From: JAFLCM01 sp964510955
GTDB lineage: Bacteria > Planctomycetota > Phycisphaerae > Phycisphaerales > UBA1924
Assembly: GCA_964510955.1 (NCBI GenBank)
Contig: CAZEDW010000049.1
Span: forward strand, 1-29,241
DNA length: 29,241 nucleotides
Direction: 5' to 3'
Shown: piece by piece, positions 23,017 to 29,241 of the stretch
Layout: each line of letters opens with the position of its first letter
Position numbering within the stretch: the first letter of the stretch is position 1
The notes under the pieces: generated by a model
Database searches by the model: none
What the model saw: the letters and a program-made list of their open reading frames with translations, nothing else
Told to the model about the DNA's origin: nothing
Program-made: the position numbers and the translations under genes

Positions 23017-24192
23017 GTGCCCAGCTACCTGTTCACCTCTGAATCCGTTTCCATGGGCCACCCCGACAAGGTGGCCGACGCCATCTCCGACGCGGTCCTC
23101 GACGAGATGCTCAAGGGCGACCCCATGAGCCGCGTGGCCTGCGAGACGCTCGTCTCCACCGGCATGGCCGTCGTGTCCGGCGAGATCACCAGCCGCTCCC
23201 AGGTGGACTTCGACGAGACCGTGCGCGGCGCCATCCGCAAGATCGGCTACGCCAACGACATCGGCATGCGCTTCGACGCCGACTCGTGCGCCGTGCTCAT
23301 CACCGTCAAAAAGCAGTCCGGCGACATCGCCATGGGCGTCGATAAGGACGGCGCCGGCGACCAGGGCATGATGTTCGGCTACGCCTGCCGCGAGACCGAG
23401 AGCCTCGAACCCGGCACGTTGATGCCGCTGCCCATCTACCTGGCCCACCGCCTCGTCGAGCGCCAGGCCCAGTGCCGCCAGCAGAACGTCTTCCCCGGAC
23501 TGCGCCCCGACGCCAAGAGCCAGGTCACCATCGAGTACGACGAAAAGGACAACCCCGTCCGCATCGACACCGTCGTCCTCTCCACCCAGCACACCCCCGC
23601 CTTCAACGGCGCCAAGCAGGAAGACCTCCGCAAGCTCGTCAAGGAGCACATCATCAAGCCCGTGCTCGGCGCCAAGTGGTGGAACGACAACATCAAGCTC
23701 CACATCAACCCCACCGGCCAGTTCGAGATCGGCGGCCCCCACGGCGACTGCGGCCTCACCGGACGCAAGATCATCGTCGACACCTACGGCGGCATGGGCC
23801 GCCACGGCGGCGGCGCCTTCAGCGGCAAGGACCCCACCAAGGTTGACCGTTCCGCCGCCTACATGGCCCGGTACATCGCCAAGAATGTCGTCGCCGCCGG
23901 CCTCGCCGACCGCTGCGAGATCCAGCTCAGCTACGCCATCGGCGTCGCCGACCCCACCAGCGTCCACGTCAACTCGTTCGGCACCCACAAGGCCGACCTG
24001 GGCAAGATCGAAACCGCTATCCGCGAGTGCTTCAAGCTGACCCCCAAGGGCATCATCGCCAGCCTGGACCTCCGCCGGCCCATCTACTCACCCACCGCGG
24101 CCCACGGGCACTTCGGGCGCAAGGCGGAGAACGGGCTGTTCACCTGGGAGAAGCTGGACAAGGTCGAGGCGCTGAAGAGCATGGTTCGATGA
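23017..24192 (+). CDS. metK: S-adenosylmethionine synthetase
   Basis: Makes S-adenosylmethionine from ATP and methionine in the cytoplasm. The protein has 391 residues, the usual family length, if it starts at the GTG at 23017. AGGAG is 8 bases upstream, and the protein then begins VPSYLFTSESVS as expected. The frame runs open to 22753, but upstream codons do not resemble the family. ATP-site residues are His15 and Asp17 in GHPDK. The signature GAGDQG is at 112-117. The second signature GGGAFSGKD (264-272) provides Lys271. The common Glu before GHPDK is Met13 here (SVSMGHPDK), a small deviation. No SAM riboswitch is visible in the 223-base upstream gap. An intrinsic terminator follows. Confidence 0.98.
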   Translation: MPSYLFTSESVSMGHPDKVADAISDAVLDEMLKGDPMSRVACETLVSTGMAVVSGEITSRSQVDFDETVRGAIRKIGYANDIGMRFDADSCAVLITVKKQSGDIAMGVDKDGAGDQGMMFGYACRETESLEPGTLMPLPIYLAHRLVERQAQCRQQNVFPGLRPDAKSQVTIEYDEKDNPVRIDTVVLSTQHTPAFNGAKQEDLRKLVKEHIIKPVLGAKWWNDNIKLHINPTGQFEIGGPHGDCGLTGRKIIVDTYGGMGRHGGGAFSGKDPTKVDRSAAYMARYIAKNVVAAGLADRCEIQLSYAIGVADPTSVHVNSFGTHKADLGKIETAIRECFKLTPKGIIASLDLRRPIYSPTAAHGHFGRKAENGLFTWEKLDKVEALKSMVR

Positions 24193-24247
24193 CGCTTTGA
24201 GGCAATGGTGGAGACGCCCGGGTGCGGCGCGGTTTCGCCGTGCAAAG

Positions 24248-24277
24248 ACGGGGCGCGCGAGTTCGCACGCCCCGTTT
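24248..24277 (+). terminator. Terminator of metK, probably bidirectional
   Basis: An 8-bp stem (24248-24255 with 24268-24275), with a further 4-bp inner stem, is followed by TTT on the + strand. The complementary strand also gives a short CTTT run, so it could also end the converging sigma-factor operon. Confidence 0.65.
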
Positions 24278-24325
24278 GCCGAATAGGTTTTCCCGATACG
24301 GCTTGGCGCTCCCACCCAGCCACGC

Positions 24326-24871
24326 TCACCGCTTCATGCACGCCCCGGTGCACTTTTCCGCCCCGCACGCCTTGAGGCACGCCGCGGAACGTGCCGGGAC
24401 GGGTACTTTGATCTTCTTGCCGTCGGGGAGGGTGATCTCGCGGGTCTGGCCCGGCTTGCAGTCGTCGCCCGCCACGGCGGTCACGAGCGTCGCCTTCCGT
24501 CCGTCGGGCATGGTCATCTCCAGCGTGCCCCCTGAGGAGAGGTCCTTGTCGGACTTCAACTCCGCCATGAACGAATCGCCTTCGCCGCGGATCAGTTCGC
24601 CTGAGACGGCGGCGTTTCCACCGTCATTCAGCTTCATGGTCCCCGTAAACGCGAATCGGTCCCACGCCGCGCCCGCGGCGAAGCAACCGCTCGCGAGCAG
24701 CGCCAACAGGGCGAAGTGACGCCATCCGAATGTGCGAGTCTGCATGAGCTTCTCCTGAAATGTGCGCCAATCGGGCTCCCGGCTCCAACGCGGAGCGGCG
24801 AGCGCCTGGAGCGCGGTGTCAACTGGGTCGGTTGATTCGGCGATGGACTGCTCGGGTCGGGTCGTGGTCAT
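24326..24871 (-). CDS. Single-pass membrane protein coupled to an ECF sigma factor; possible anti-sigma factor
   Basis: A 181-residue protein. Residues 1-50 are polar and predicted cytoplasmic. One membrane segment spans about 52-70 (HFALLALLASGCFAAGAAW). The C-terminal part should face the periplasm. That domain holds two similar 14-residue beta motifs, TLEMTMPDGRKATL and TREITLPDGKKIKV, and five cysteines (138, 165, 169, 174, 178), the last four in a C-x3-C-x4-C-x3-C cluster. Its ATG overlaps the stop codon of the sigma-factor gene (ATGA), so translation is coupled. Topology and coupling suggest a membrane-bound regulator of that sigma factor. No zinc-binding anti-sigma HxxxCxxC motif or other known anti-sigma domain is seen, so the role is inference. 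Confidence 0.7.
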   Translation of the reverse strand: MTTTRPEQSIAESTDPVDTALQALAAPRWSREPDWRTFQEKLMQTRTFGWRHFALLALLASGCFAAGAAWDRFAFTGTMKLNDGGNAAVSGELIRGEGDSFMAELKSDKDLSSGGTLEMTMPDGRKATLVTAVAGDDCKPGQTREITLPDGKKIKVPVPARSAACLKACGAEKCTGACMKR

Positions 24872-25494
24872 GGCTGGTTCTCTCGTTCGAGTTCCGCACG
24901 CAGCGCTCGTCGCGCCCGTGCCAGTCGAGACTTGACCGCCTCCGGCGAGATTGAAAGCAAGCGCCCGGTCTGGGCGAGCGAGAGCCCGTCGAGGTAGTGC
25001 GCCGCGATGAGTTCCTGCTGCTTGACCGGGAGCCGCAGCAGAGCCCGTAGAGCCGGCGGACGCTCACCACACGCCGGAAGTGTGGGCAGGAGCGCGCCCA
25101 GCAACGGCACGCGGCGCAACGCCGCGCGGAAGCCCGTCTCCCGCCTGACCCAACGGTTGACGCGGTTGTGAGCGATCCGGCGCAGCCAGACGATCAGGGG
25201 GACGTCGTTCCTGAACCTCGGTAGCGCCGCGTAGGCGGCGAGAAACACGTCGCAAGTCAGATCCTCGGTCACATGGACGTCGCCCGTCCGCCTGTAGATC
25301 AGGCCCGCGATAATGCCGTAGTGCTCGCGGTACACCGCGCCGAACGACGCGGCGCGGGGTTCGCTGCACGCGTCAGCCGTCGGGGCGACGATGCACTCGA
25401 TCGGGCACGATGTAGCCTGGTGCTCGCTCACGCTCAATAGAGAGTCGCGAGCGGGCGAAACGTGTCGCCAATTCGAGCAGATATCGCGAAGCAC
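24868..25494 (-). CDS. ECF-type RNA polymerase sigma factor
   Basis: Directs RNA polymerase to a specific promoter set. It has 208 residues if it starts at the GTG at 25494; another GTG at 25431 would give 187. Neither has a convincing ribosome-binding site. Region 2 (about 51-118) includes YREHYGIIAGLIYRRTGD, EDLTCDVFLAAYAALPRF and WLRRIAHNRVNRWVRR. A short linker leads to region 4 (about 147-204), with a helix-turn-helix at LSLAQTGRLLSISPEAVKSRLARARRAL (split motif LAQTGRLL / AVKSRLARARRAL). There is no region 1 or 3. The non-conserved N-terminal 45 residues contain four cysteines. It starts 19 bases after the STAS gene and overlaps the membrane protein gene by 4 bases. Confidence 0.9.
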   Translation of the reverse strand: MLRDICSNWRHVSPARDSLLSVSEHQATSCPIECIVAPTADACSEPRAASFGAVYREHYGIIAGLIYRRTGDVHVTEDLTCDVFLAAYAALPRFRNDVPLIVWLRRIAHNRVNRWVRRETGFRAALRRVPLLGALLPTLPACGERPPALRALLRLPVKQQELIAAHYLDGLSLAQTGRLLSISPEAVKSRLARARRALRAELERENQP

Positions 25495-25513
25495 CCGCCC
25501 GGATCGAAGCGAT

Positions 25514-25846
25514 TCAAACCCCCGCCGCCGCCATATCGCTCACGATCGTGAACACCCGGTCCAGGCGTGCGATCTCGAAGATCGACCGCACCTTGTCCTG
25601 CATCCCGCACAGCACCAGCCGGGTGCCGCTCTTGCGGGCGATCTGCATCGCCTCCACCAGCGTGGCCACGCCCGAGCTGTCCATGTACGGCACCTTGGCC
25701 AGGTCCACGATCATCCGCTGCGGTTTCTGCTCCAGCACCTTCTTGAGGTGCGTCTGGAACTCGCGCGAGCAGTTCAGGTCCACATCGCCCGTGGGGCCCA
25801 CCACCACCACGGTTCCCTTGATTTCGATGGTCACTTGCAGAGGCAT
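25514..25846 (-). CDS. STAS domain anti-sigma factor antagonist
   Basis: A 110-residue single-domain protein of the SpoIIAA/RsbV family. In partner switching the unphosphorylated form binds the anti-sigma kinase and frees the sigma factor. The conserved phosphorylation motif MDSSGVATL puts the target serine at Ser58 (Ser57 adjacent), the same number as in Bacillus SpoIIAA. The N-terminal strand (VTIEIKGTVVVVGPTGDVD) and the final helix are intact. The start at 25846 is selected because the protein then begins right at the domain. The frame continues upstream through the heptamer repeat, which is not credible coding. There is no clear ribosome-binding site. The likely partner is the kinase encoded 115 bases upstream. 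Confidence 0.9.
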   Translation of the reverse strand: MPLQVTIEIKGTVVVVGPTGDVDLNCSREFQTHLKKVLEQKPQRMIVDLAKVPYMDSSGVATLVEAMQIARKSGTRLVLCGMQDKVRSIFEIARLDRVFTIVSDMAAAGV

Positions 25847-25920
25847 GTCGGAGGGGCTTTCGTCGGTGGATCGGTGAAGGAGGTCTTGCAATCGGGGATG
25901 TCGGTGGTCTGGTGGGCCGA

Positions 25921-25948
25921 GGGTCCGGGGTCCGGGGTCCGGGGTCCG
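25921..25948. repeat. Tandem heptamer array (four perfect copies)
   Basis: Four perfect consecutive copies of GGGTCCG (CGGACCC on the transcribed strand) lie 13 bases after the stop codon of the anti-sigma kinase gene, in the 115-base gap before the STAS gene. Confidence 0.9.
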
Positions 25949-25961
25949 GGGGGGCCGGAGG

Positions 25962-26567
25962 TTAGGTCTTGGTCTGCAGGGCTGGCTGCTTGCCGGCAGA
26001 GGACGAGCCGGGCCCCGGCGGGGCGGCGACATCCGGCCGAGGTTCCAGCTTCTTGGCCATGATCAGCCGCATGCCCCCCTGGGGCCCCGCGCGCTGCTCA
26101 TACCGTGCCGCCGTCATGATCTGTTGGATGATGTGAACGCCCAGCCCGCCCGGGCGGATATCGGAAAGCTCGCGGCTCTTGATCTTGGACGGATCGACCT
26201 GTCTGGCTTCGTCCTCGATGACGATCCGGATGCCCCCCGCCTCGCCGGTGCACTCCGATTCATTGAGCGGCCAGACCCGCAGGTCGATGGGCCGGTCGCC
26301 CGCCGAGTCATACCCGTGTCGGATCACGTTGCACAGGGCCTCGTCCACCGCCAGCGCGATCTGCCCGCTGGTCTGCTCGTCAAACCCGAACCGCCGCGCG
26401 ATCGACGACACCGCGTCGCGCGCCCCGCACAGGTACCGCGGCTGGCTCAAGAGGCGCATGACCACGTGCGCCGGCGCTTGCGGCACCTGATCCAGCGCGG
26501 CCCGGCGAACCGGCGTCTCGGGGCGAGTAGCCATGTGCTGCGGATGATACGGCGCGGCGAGGGACAT
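25962..26567 (-). CDS. RsbW/SpoIIAB-like anti-sigma factor serine kinase (HATPase_c_2)
   Basis: ATP-binding protein of the GHKL class that phosphorylates STAS antagonists and binds sigma factors. It has 201 residues from the ATG at 26567; an ATG at 26534 is an alternative start. The N-box DEALCNVIRHGY gives Glu76 and Asn80. The G1 box IEDEARQVDP and the G2 box RPGGLGVHII (about 138-147) complete the ATP lid region. An Ala/Pro/Ser-rich tail of about 28 residues follows the domain. It is encoded directly upstream of the STAS gene, the normal pairing. Known family members usually control sigma-B-type factors, whereas the sigma factor downstream here is of ECF type. Confidence 0.88.
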   Translation of the reverse strand: MSLAAPYHPQHMATRPETPVRRAALDQVPQAPAHVVMRLLSQPRYLCGARDAVSSIARRFGFDEQTSGQIALAVDEALCNVIRHGYDSAGDRPIDLRVWPLNESECTGEAGGIRIVIEDEARQVDPSKIKSRELSDIRPGGLGVHIIQQIMTAARYEQRAGPQGGMRLIMAKKLEPRPDVAAPPGPGSSSAGKQPALQTKT

Positions 26568-26582
26568 GGCGGTCCCATAACT

Positions 26583-26924
26583 CTAACGGGACGTGGCGTT
26601 CCTTCCGCCCTGTTCATCGGCCCACGCCCGCCAGCGCTTCACCGCCTCCCGGCGCTCCGCGGGCGTGCCCTCGTAGTGATATCCCAGCGTCTGGCCCCCC
26701 GACATCTGCTCGAGGGTCTCCGCCGCCAGCATCCGCTCCCCGGCGTCGCTGCTTTCGAGAGAATCAACGAGATCAGGGATCTTCGAGCGGTCGTGCTCGC
26801 GCCCCGCATCGCCGATGGCCTCGATCCGTTCGGAGGCGAGGTCAGAACGAAAGGCGGACTTGTTCTGGGGTTGAGAGCAGGCAGGCAGGGCCGCCGCGAG
26901 CGCGATCAAACCAAAGCGGTGCAT
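26583..26924 (-). CDS. Small lipoprotein, possible HEAT-like repeat
   Basis: A 113-residue predicted lipoprotein with lipobox LPAC (Cys16). The mature part is helical and charged. A segment at about 31-75 (RIEAIGDAG...IPDLVDSLESSD...RMLAAETLEQM) has the look of one to two HEAT-type repeats, followed by an RREAVKRWRAWADEQ helix. No enzymatic motif is visible. It lies 15 bases before the anti-sigma kinase gene on the same strand and 26 bases after the broken PEP-CTERM copy, so it may be part of the same transcript. Confidence 0.75.
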   Translation of the reverse strand: MHRFGLIALAAALPACSQPQNKSAFRSDLASERIEAIGDAGREHDRSKIPDLVDSLESSDAGERMLAAETLEQMSGGQTLGYHYEGTPAERREAVKRWRAWADEQGGRNATSR

Positions 26925-26950
26925 ATGCCGCCAATGCTACCAGACCGCTC

Positions 26951-27292
26951 TCACGCGGGCTTCTCCGCCTTCTTTGATGGGCGAGCCGAGACGCCAGGAG
27001 CCCGATCATCGGCGCCGCCCCCGGCCCCGGCACCGCCACGAGGCACGCCGAGTAGTTCGTCCCCCGTTCGAACGCGGCGTTCAAATTGGTCAGGGCGGTC
27101 GCAATCCCATTGAGGTAGTACGGCGGATGGGGCAAGAACTCCGGTTGGACCTCGGCTGTCGGCGAAGGAGGCGTTGGCCGGTGTCCAGGCGATTAGGCGC
27201 CCGTCGCTATCGGGGATCACGCCTGAATTCATGACATTGACGTGAACCGGGTCGGCCGCTGCGGCCAGAGCGAGACACGCCGTCGCACGCAT
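26951..27292 (-). pseudogene. Decayed third copy of the tandem PEP-CTERM-like gene
   Basis: The beginning of this copy (ATG at 27292) encodes a short signal-like segment and then VIPDSDGRLIAWTP and SFADSRGPTGVLAPSA. This matches the N-terminal part of the gene at 28319-29140 (VLPGTIGNPITWTP, SFTDSRGPTGIFAPTA). At about 27120 the sequence jumps straight to the C-terminal part, in a different frame: YYLNGIATALTNLNAAFERGTNY, split here as YYLNGIATAL and LNAAFERGTNY. That part is followed by VAVPGPG and a QRRRR end. The intact copies have about 150 codons between these points. The gene therefore suffered a large internal deletion that also shifted the frame. As read from the ATG it gives a meaningless tail ending at 26951. 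Confidence 0.85.
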
Positions 27293-27410
27293 GCCGTGCG
27301 AGACGAGCCGACAAAAGAGTGTGGCCTCAGCATCCATCGATCAGGTTTTCGGGGCATGGAAGTCGCTTGTCGCGGACAGTGAATCACGCCACTGGCCACC
27401 ACGTCAGCTC

Positions 27411-28193
27411 TTACGTTGTTCGTCGGCGTCTGAGCTTGAACGCCAGTGCGACTGCCGTAACTCCGCCCGCCGACGGCGTGGGGGGAAAGCCCTCTGCAAC
27501 ATAGACTTGGTACCGTGTCCCGCCGTTGAAGGTGCCGTTAACGCCCGAGACCGAGGAGGTGACGTAGTCGAGCCAATATGACCCCAGGAGCCCCGGAGCG
27601 GTGTTTGCATTGGAGTGGCCGAACTGCAGCAACACTGTGACTCCATCGCCGCTGAACACACCGTCGGCGCCGTATTCGCGGATGTTCACCGCAATGCCGT
27701 TCGTGCCCAGCAGCGCGGCCCCGGGAGGCAGCGTAAAACTGAGTATGAACAATGGCTGGCCATAAAACTGTGGGATAATCGAGCCGGAGTTGACGAACAC
27801 GTCTGAGTACCAAACGCCTTGGACCCTGCCTGGTCGAAAGCCGGACTGCGACCCGCCGGTTCCGACATCGACCACATGGAGATTTGCGTTTGATGAGTAG
27901 CCGTCGACGGTGTTTGGATTTCCATCGCCGGCAATAGTGGGGCCGAACGTATCCAACCCAAAGTAGTTGTCGAACTCACCTCCAAAAGTATTCGCTGCCC
28001 CGTCCGCCGTAGGAGCCAAGACCCCCAACGGTCCGCGTGCGTCCTCGAACGATTCAACCCCCGTGGTCCAGCGAATCGGGGAGCCGACGCTCCCGGGTAC
28101 GCCGCCGGCATCAACGCGATTGACCTGATACAGCCCGGCGCCGGCGATACTCGTGAGAGCGAGAAGACTCGTGACCCCGAGAGTGCACTGCAT
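27411..28193 (-). CDS. PEP-CTERM-like secreted protein, copy B
   Basis: A 260-residue exported protein starting at 28193, where AGGA lies 8 bases upstream and a signal peptide follows (about 1-19). The body shares the family blocks ARGPLGVLAPTADGAAN, FDNYFGLD, GDGNPNTV-DGYSSNA, FVNSG, LFILSFTLPPG and VNGTFNGGTRY with its neighbour at 28319. The C-terminus is a short Pro-rich motif (FPPTPS), a hydrophobic stretch (GGVTAVALAF) and KLRRRR, the layout of an exosortase/PEP-CTERM sorting tail. Its third codon positions contain clearly more A/T than the conserved genes. The function is unknown; it probably reaches the cell surface or exopolysaccharide. Confidence 0.82.
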   Translation of the reverse strand: MQCTLGVTSLLALTSIAGAGLYQVNRVDAGGVPGSVGSPIRWTTGVESFEDARGPLGVLAPTADGAANTFGGEFDNYFGLDTFGPTIAGDGNPNTVDGYSSNANLHVVDVGTGGSQSGFRPGRVQGVWYSDVFVNSGSIIPQFYGQPLFILSFTLPPGAALLGTNGIAVNIREYGADGVFSGDGVTVLLQFGHSNANTAPGLLGSYWLDYVTSSVSGVNGTFNGGTRYQVYVAEGFPPTPSAGGVTAVALAFKLRRRRTT

Positions 28194-28318
28194 GGGCAAA
28201 GTCCTTTGTGCGGTCCCCGGTGAAGGGCCTACGGGCCGGATCGAATGTCCTCGAAGCGTTTGATCGTGGCGAGGCCGTCGAACGACATTGAAAACGAGTC
28301 GCCGTGGCCCGGAAAAGT

Positions 28319-29140
28319 TCACAATGCACGGCGCCGACGCCGCAGCGCCGCGCCGAACACAATTGCCAAACAGCCTCCCGGTCCCGGTCCCGGTACCCCA
28401 ACAAGGTAGATCGTGTAGTTCGTCCCCCCGTCGAAGGTGGCATTCAGGCCCGACACCTGCGTGGCGACCCAACCGAGGTAGTACGACTGATGCCAAAGGC
28501 CCCCGTTATTGCTGGCGTTATTCGCTCCGAACTTCACAGCGCCGAGGCCGCCGGCGCTCGCGGGGTTGTTCACATCGGCGCCGTCCCGGATGTTGACGAC
28601 GAGTCCTACGGTCGTCGGTCCGCTCGAACCCGGGCGGAGCGTGAGGTTCAGGATGAACATCGCGTCCAGTCCCGCGAACTCGGCGTGAGCGCGGCTGTTT
28701 ACAAACGTGGTGGAAAACCAGGGCCCCTGCACGATCCCGGCGCGGAACCCGACGCCGGTCACGACCGGCGGATACGTCACGGGATCGATGGTCAAAAGCG
28801 TCGCGTTTGATGAGTACCCGTCACCCACGGTGTTGGGGTTGCCGTCGCCGGGCACCGTCGGGCCGTTGGCGTCCATACCGAAGTAGTTGTCATACGCGCC
28901 GCCTGGAGTATTTGCGGCGCCGTCGGCAGTGGGCGCGAAAATCCCCGTGGGGCCTCGGCTATCGGTAAACGAACCGCTGGCTGGCGTCCAAGTAATTGGG
29001 TTACCGATTGTGCCGGGAAGGACGCCGGCGTCGCAGGAGTTCAGTTGGAATCCCGCCGCCTCGGTGGGCGGGCCGCTCAAGGTGGCAGCCGACACAAGTC
29101 CAGCGGCAGCGCTGCGCAGGGTAGCTTGAACAGTTCTCAC
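28319..29140 (-). CDS. PEP-CTERM-like secreted protein, copy A
   Basis: A 273-residue exported protein. The start is set at the GTG at 29140: GGAGG is 5 bases upstream, whereas the in-frame GTG at 29146 abuts it. A signal peptide (about 1-29) precedes a beta-rich body with the same blocks as copy B: DSRGPTGIFAPTADGAAN, YDNYFGMD, GDGNPNTVGDGYSSNA, MFILNLTLRPG and LNATFDGGTNY. The tail is VPGPGPGG, a hydrophobic stretch (CLAIVFGAA) and LRRRRR, a PEP-CTERM-like sorting signal. The Pro-Gly motif is encoded by a three-copy CCCGGT hexamer. It is the first gene of the minus-strand series. The exosortase is not in this window. Confidence 0.85.
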   Translation of the reverse strand: MRTVQATLRSAAAGLVSAATLSGPPTEAAGFQLNSCDAGVLPGTIGNPITWTPASGSFTDSRGPTGIFAPTADGAANTPGGAYDNYFGMDANGPTVPGDGNPNTVGDGYSSNATLLTIDPVTYPPVVTGVGFRAGIVQGPWFSTTFVNSRAHAEFAGLDAMFILNLTLRPGSSGPTTVGLVVNIRDGADVNNPASAGGLGAVKFGANNASNNGGLWHQSYYLGWVATQVSGLNATFDGGTNYTIYLVGVPGPGPGGCLAIVFGAALRRRRRAL

Positions 29141-29241
29141 GCCCACCTCCAGTCCCCCTGATCCTTGGGTGCGTGTTCCGTCCTACCTTAGAGCCTCTAA
29201 CACTATGCGTTGTTGAGGGTTCTGAGGCAGATGAGTGAGCA

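Noticed and set aside
28229..28288. A 19-codon minus-strand open frame between copies A and B of the PEP-CTERM-like genes
   Set aside because: It has an ATG and a stop but no clear ribosome-binding site. A frame this short arises easily by chance.
28376..28395. Three-copy CCCGGT repeat
   Set aside because: It lies in the coding sequence and encodes the Pro-Gly-Pro-Gly part of the sorting signal of copy A, so coding explains it.

Overview
The window is about 29 kb of very GC-rich bacterial chromosome. It mixes a conserved transcription/translation core with secreted proteins. Several proteins carry Pro-Gly + hydrophobic + poly-Arg C-termini (PEP-CTERM-like). Two end in Cys-bracketed dockerin-type calcium-loop modules. 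There is also a rhomboid with a C-terminal DUF6576-like tail. Together these suggest a planctomycete, most likely class Phycisphaerae. The lineage is inferred from gene style, not from a marker search.

Layout. Bases 2-1327 hold the 3' end of a secreted protein gene with a poly-proline stretch. It converges on lepB (signal peptidase I). A short stand-alone asparaginase N-domain gene follows on the + strand. Bases 2778-14507 form the minus-strand core cluster rplK-rplA-rplJ-rplL-rpoB-[lipoprotein]-rpoC. It ends in a strong intrinsic terminator. A lipoprotein gene sits between rpoB and rpoC. A terminator-like hairpin followed by a promoter-like element separates rplL from rpoB. An inverted heptamer repeat lies between rplJ and rplL. 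secE, nusG and tuf are not upstream of rplK.

Bases 14834-24192 hold a secreted MORN-type repeat protein, an M20 dipeptidase, a small dockerin-type secreted protein, a rhomboid protease, a family 2 glycosyltransferase, a large metzincin-type secreted metalloprotease (PPC, PKD, lectin-like and dockerin modules) and metK with a GTG start and a terminator.

Bases 24326-29140 are all on the minus strand. In transcription order they are: two full-length PEP-CTERM-like paralogues, a third copy broken by a large internal deletion and frameshift, a small lipoprotein, an RsbW-like anti-sigma kinase, a STAS anti-sigma antagonist, an ECF sigma factor, and a single-pass membrane protein whose start overlaps the sigma stop codon. 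The last four look like one signalling module joining a partner switch to an ECF sigma factor and a possible membrane anti-sigma factor.

The most unusual points are the lipoprotein gene inside rpoBC, the partner-switch/ECF/membrane-protein module with its Cys-rich duplicated C-terminal domain, the tandem PEP-CTERM family with a decayed member, and heptamer arrays placed just after stop codons inside two operons. No tRNA, rRNA, CRISPR array, transposase or integrase was seen.
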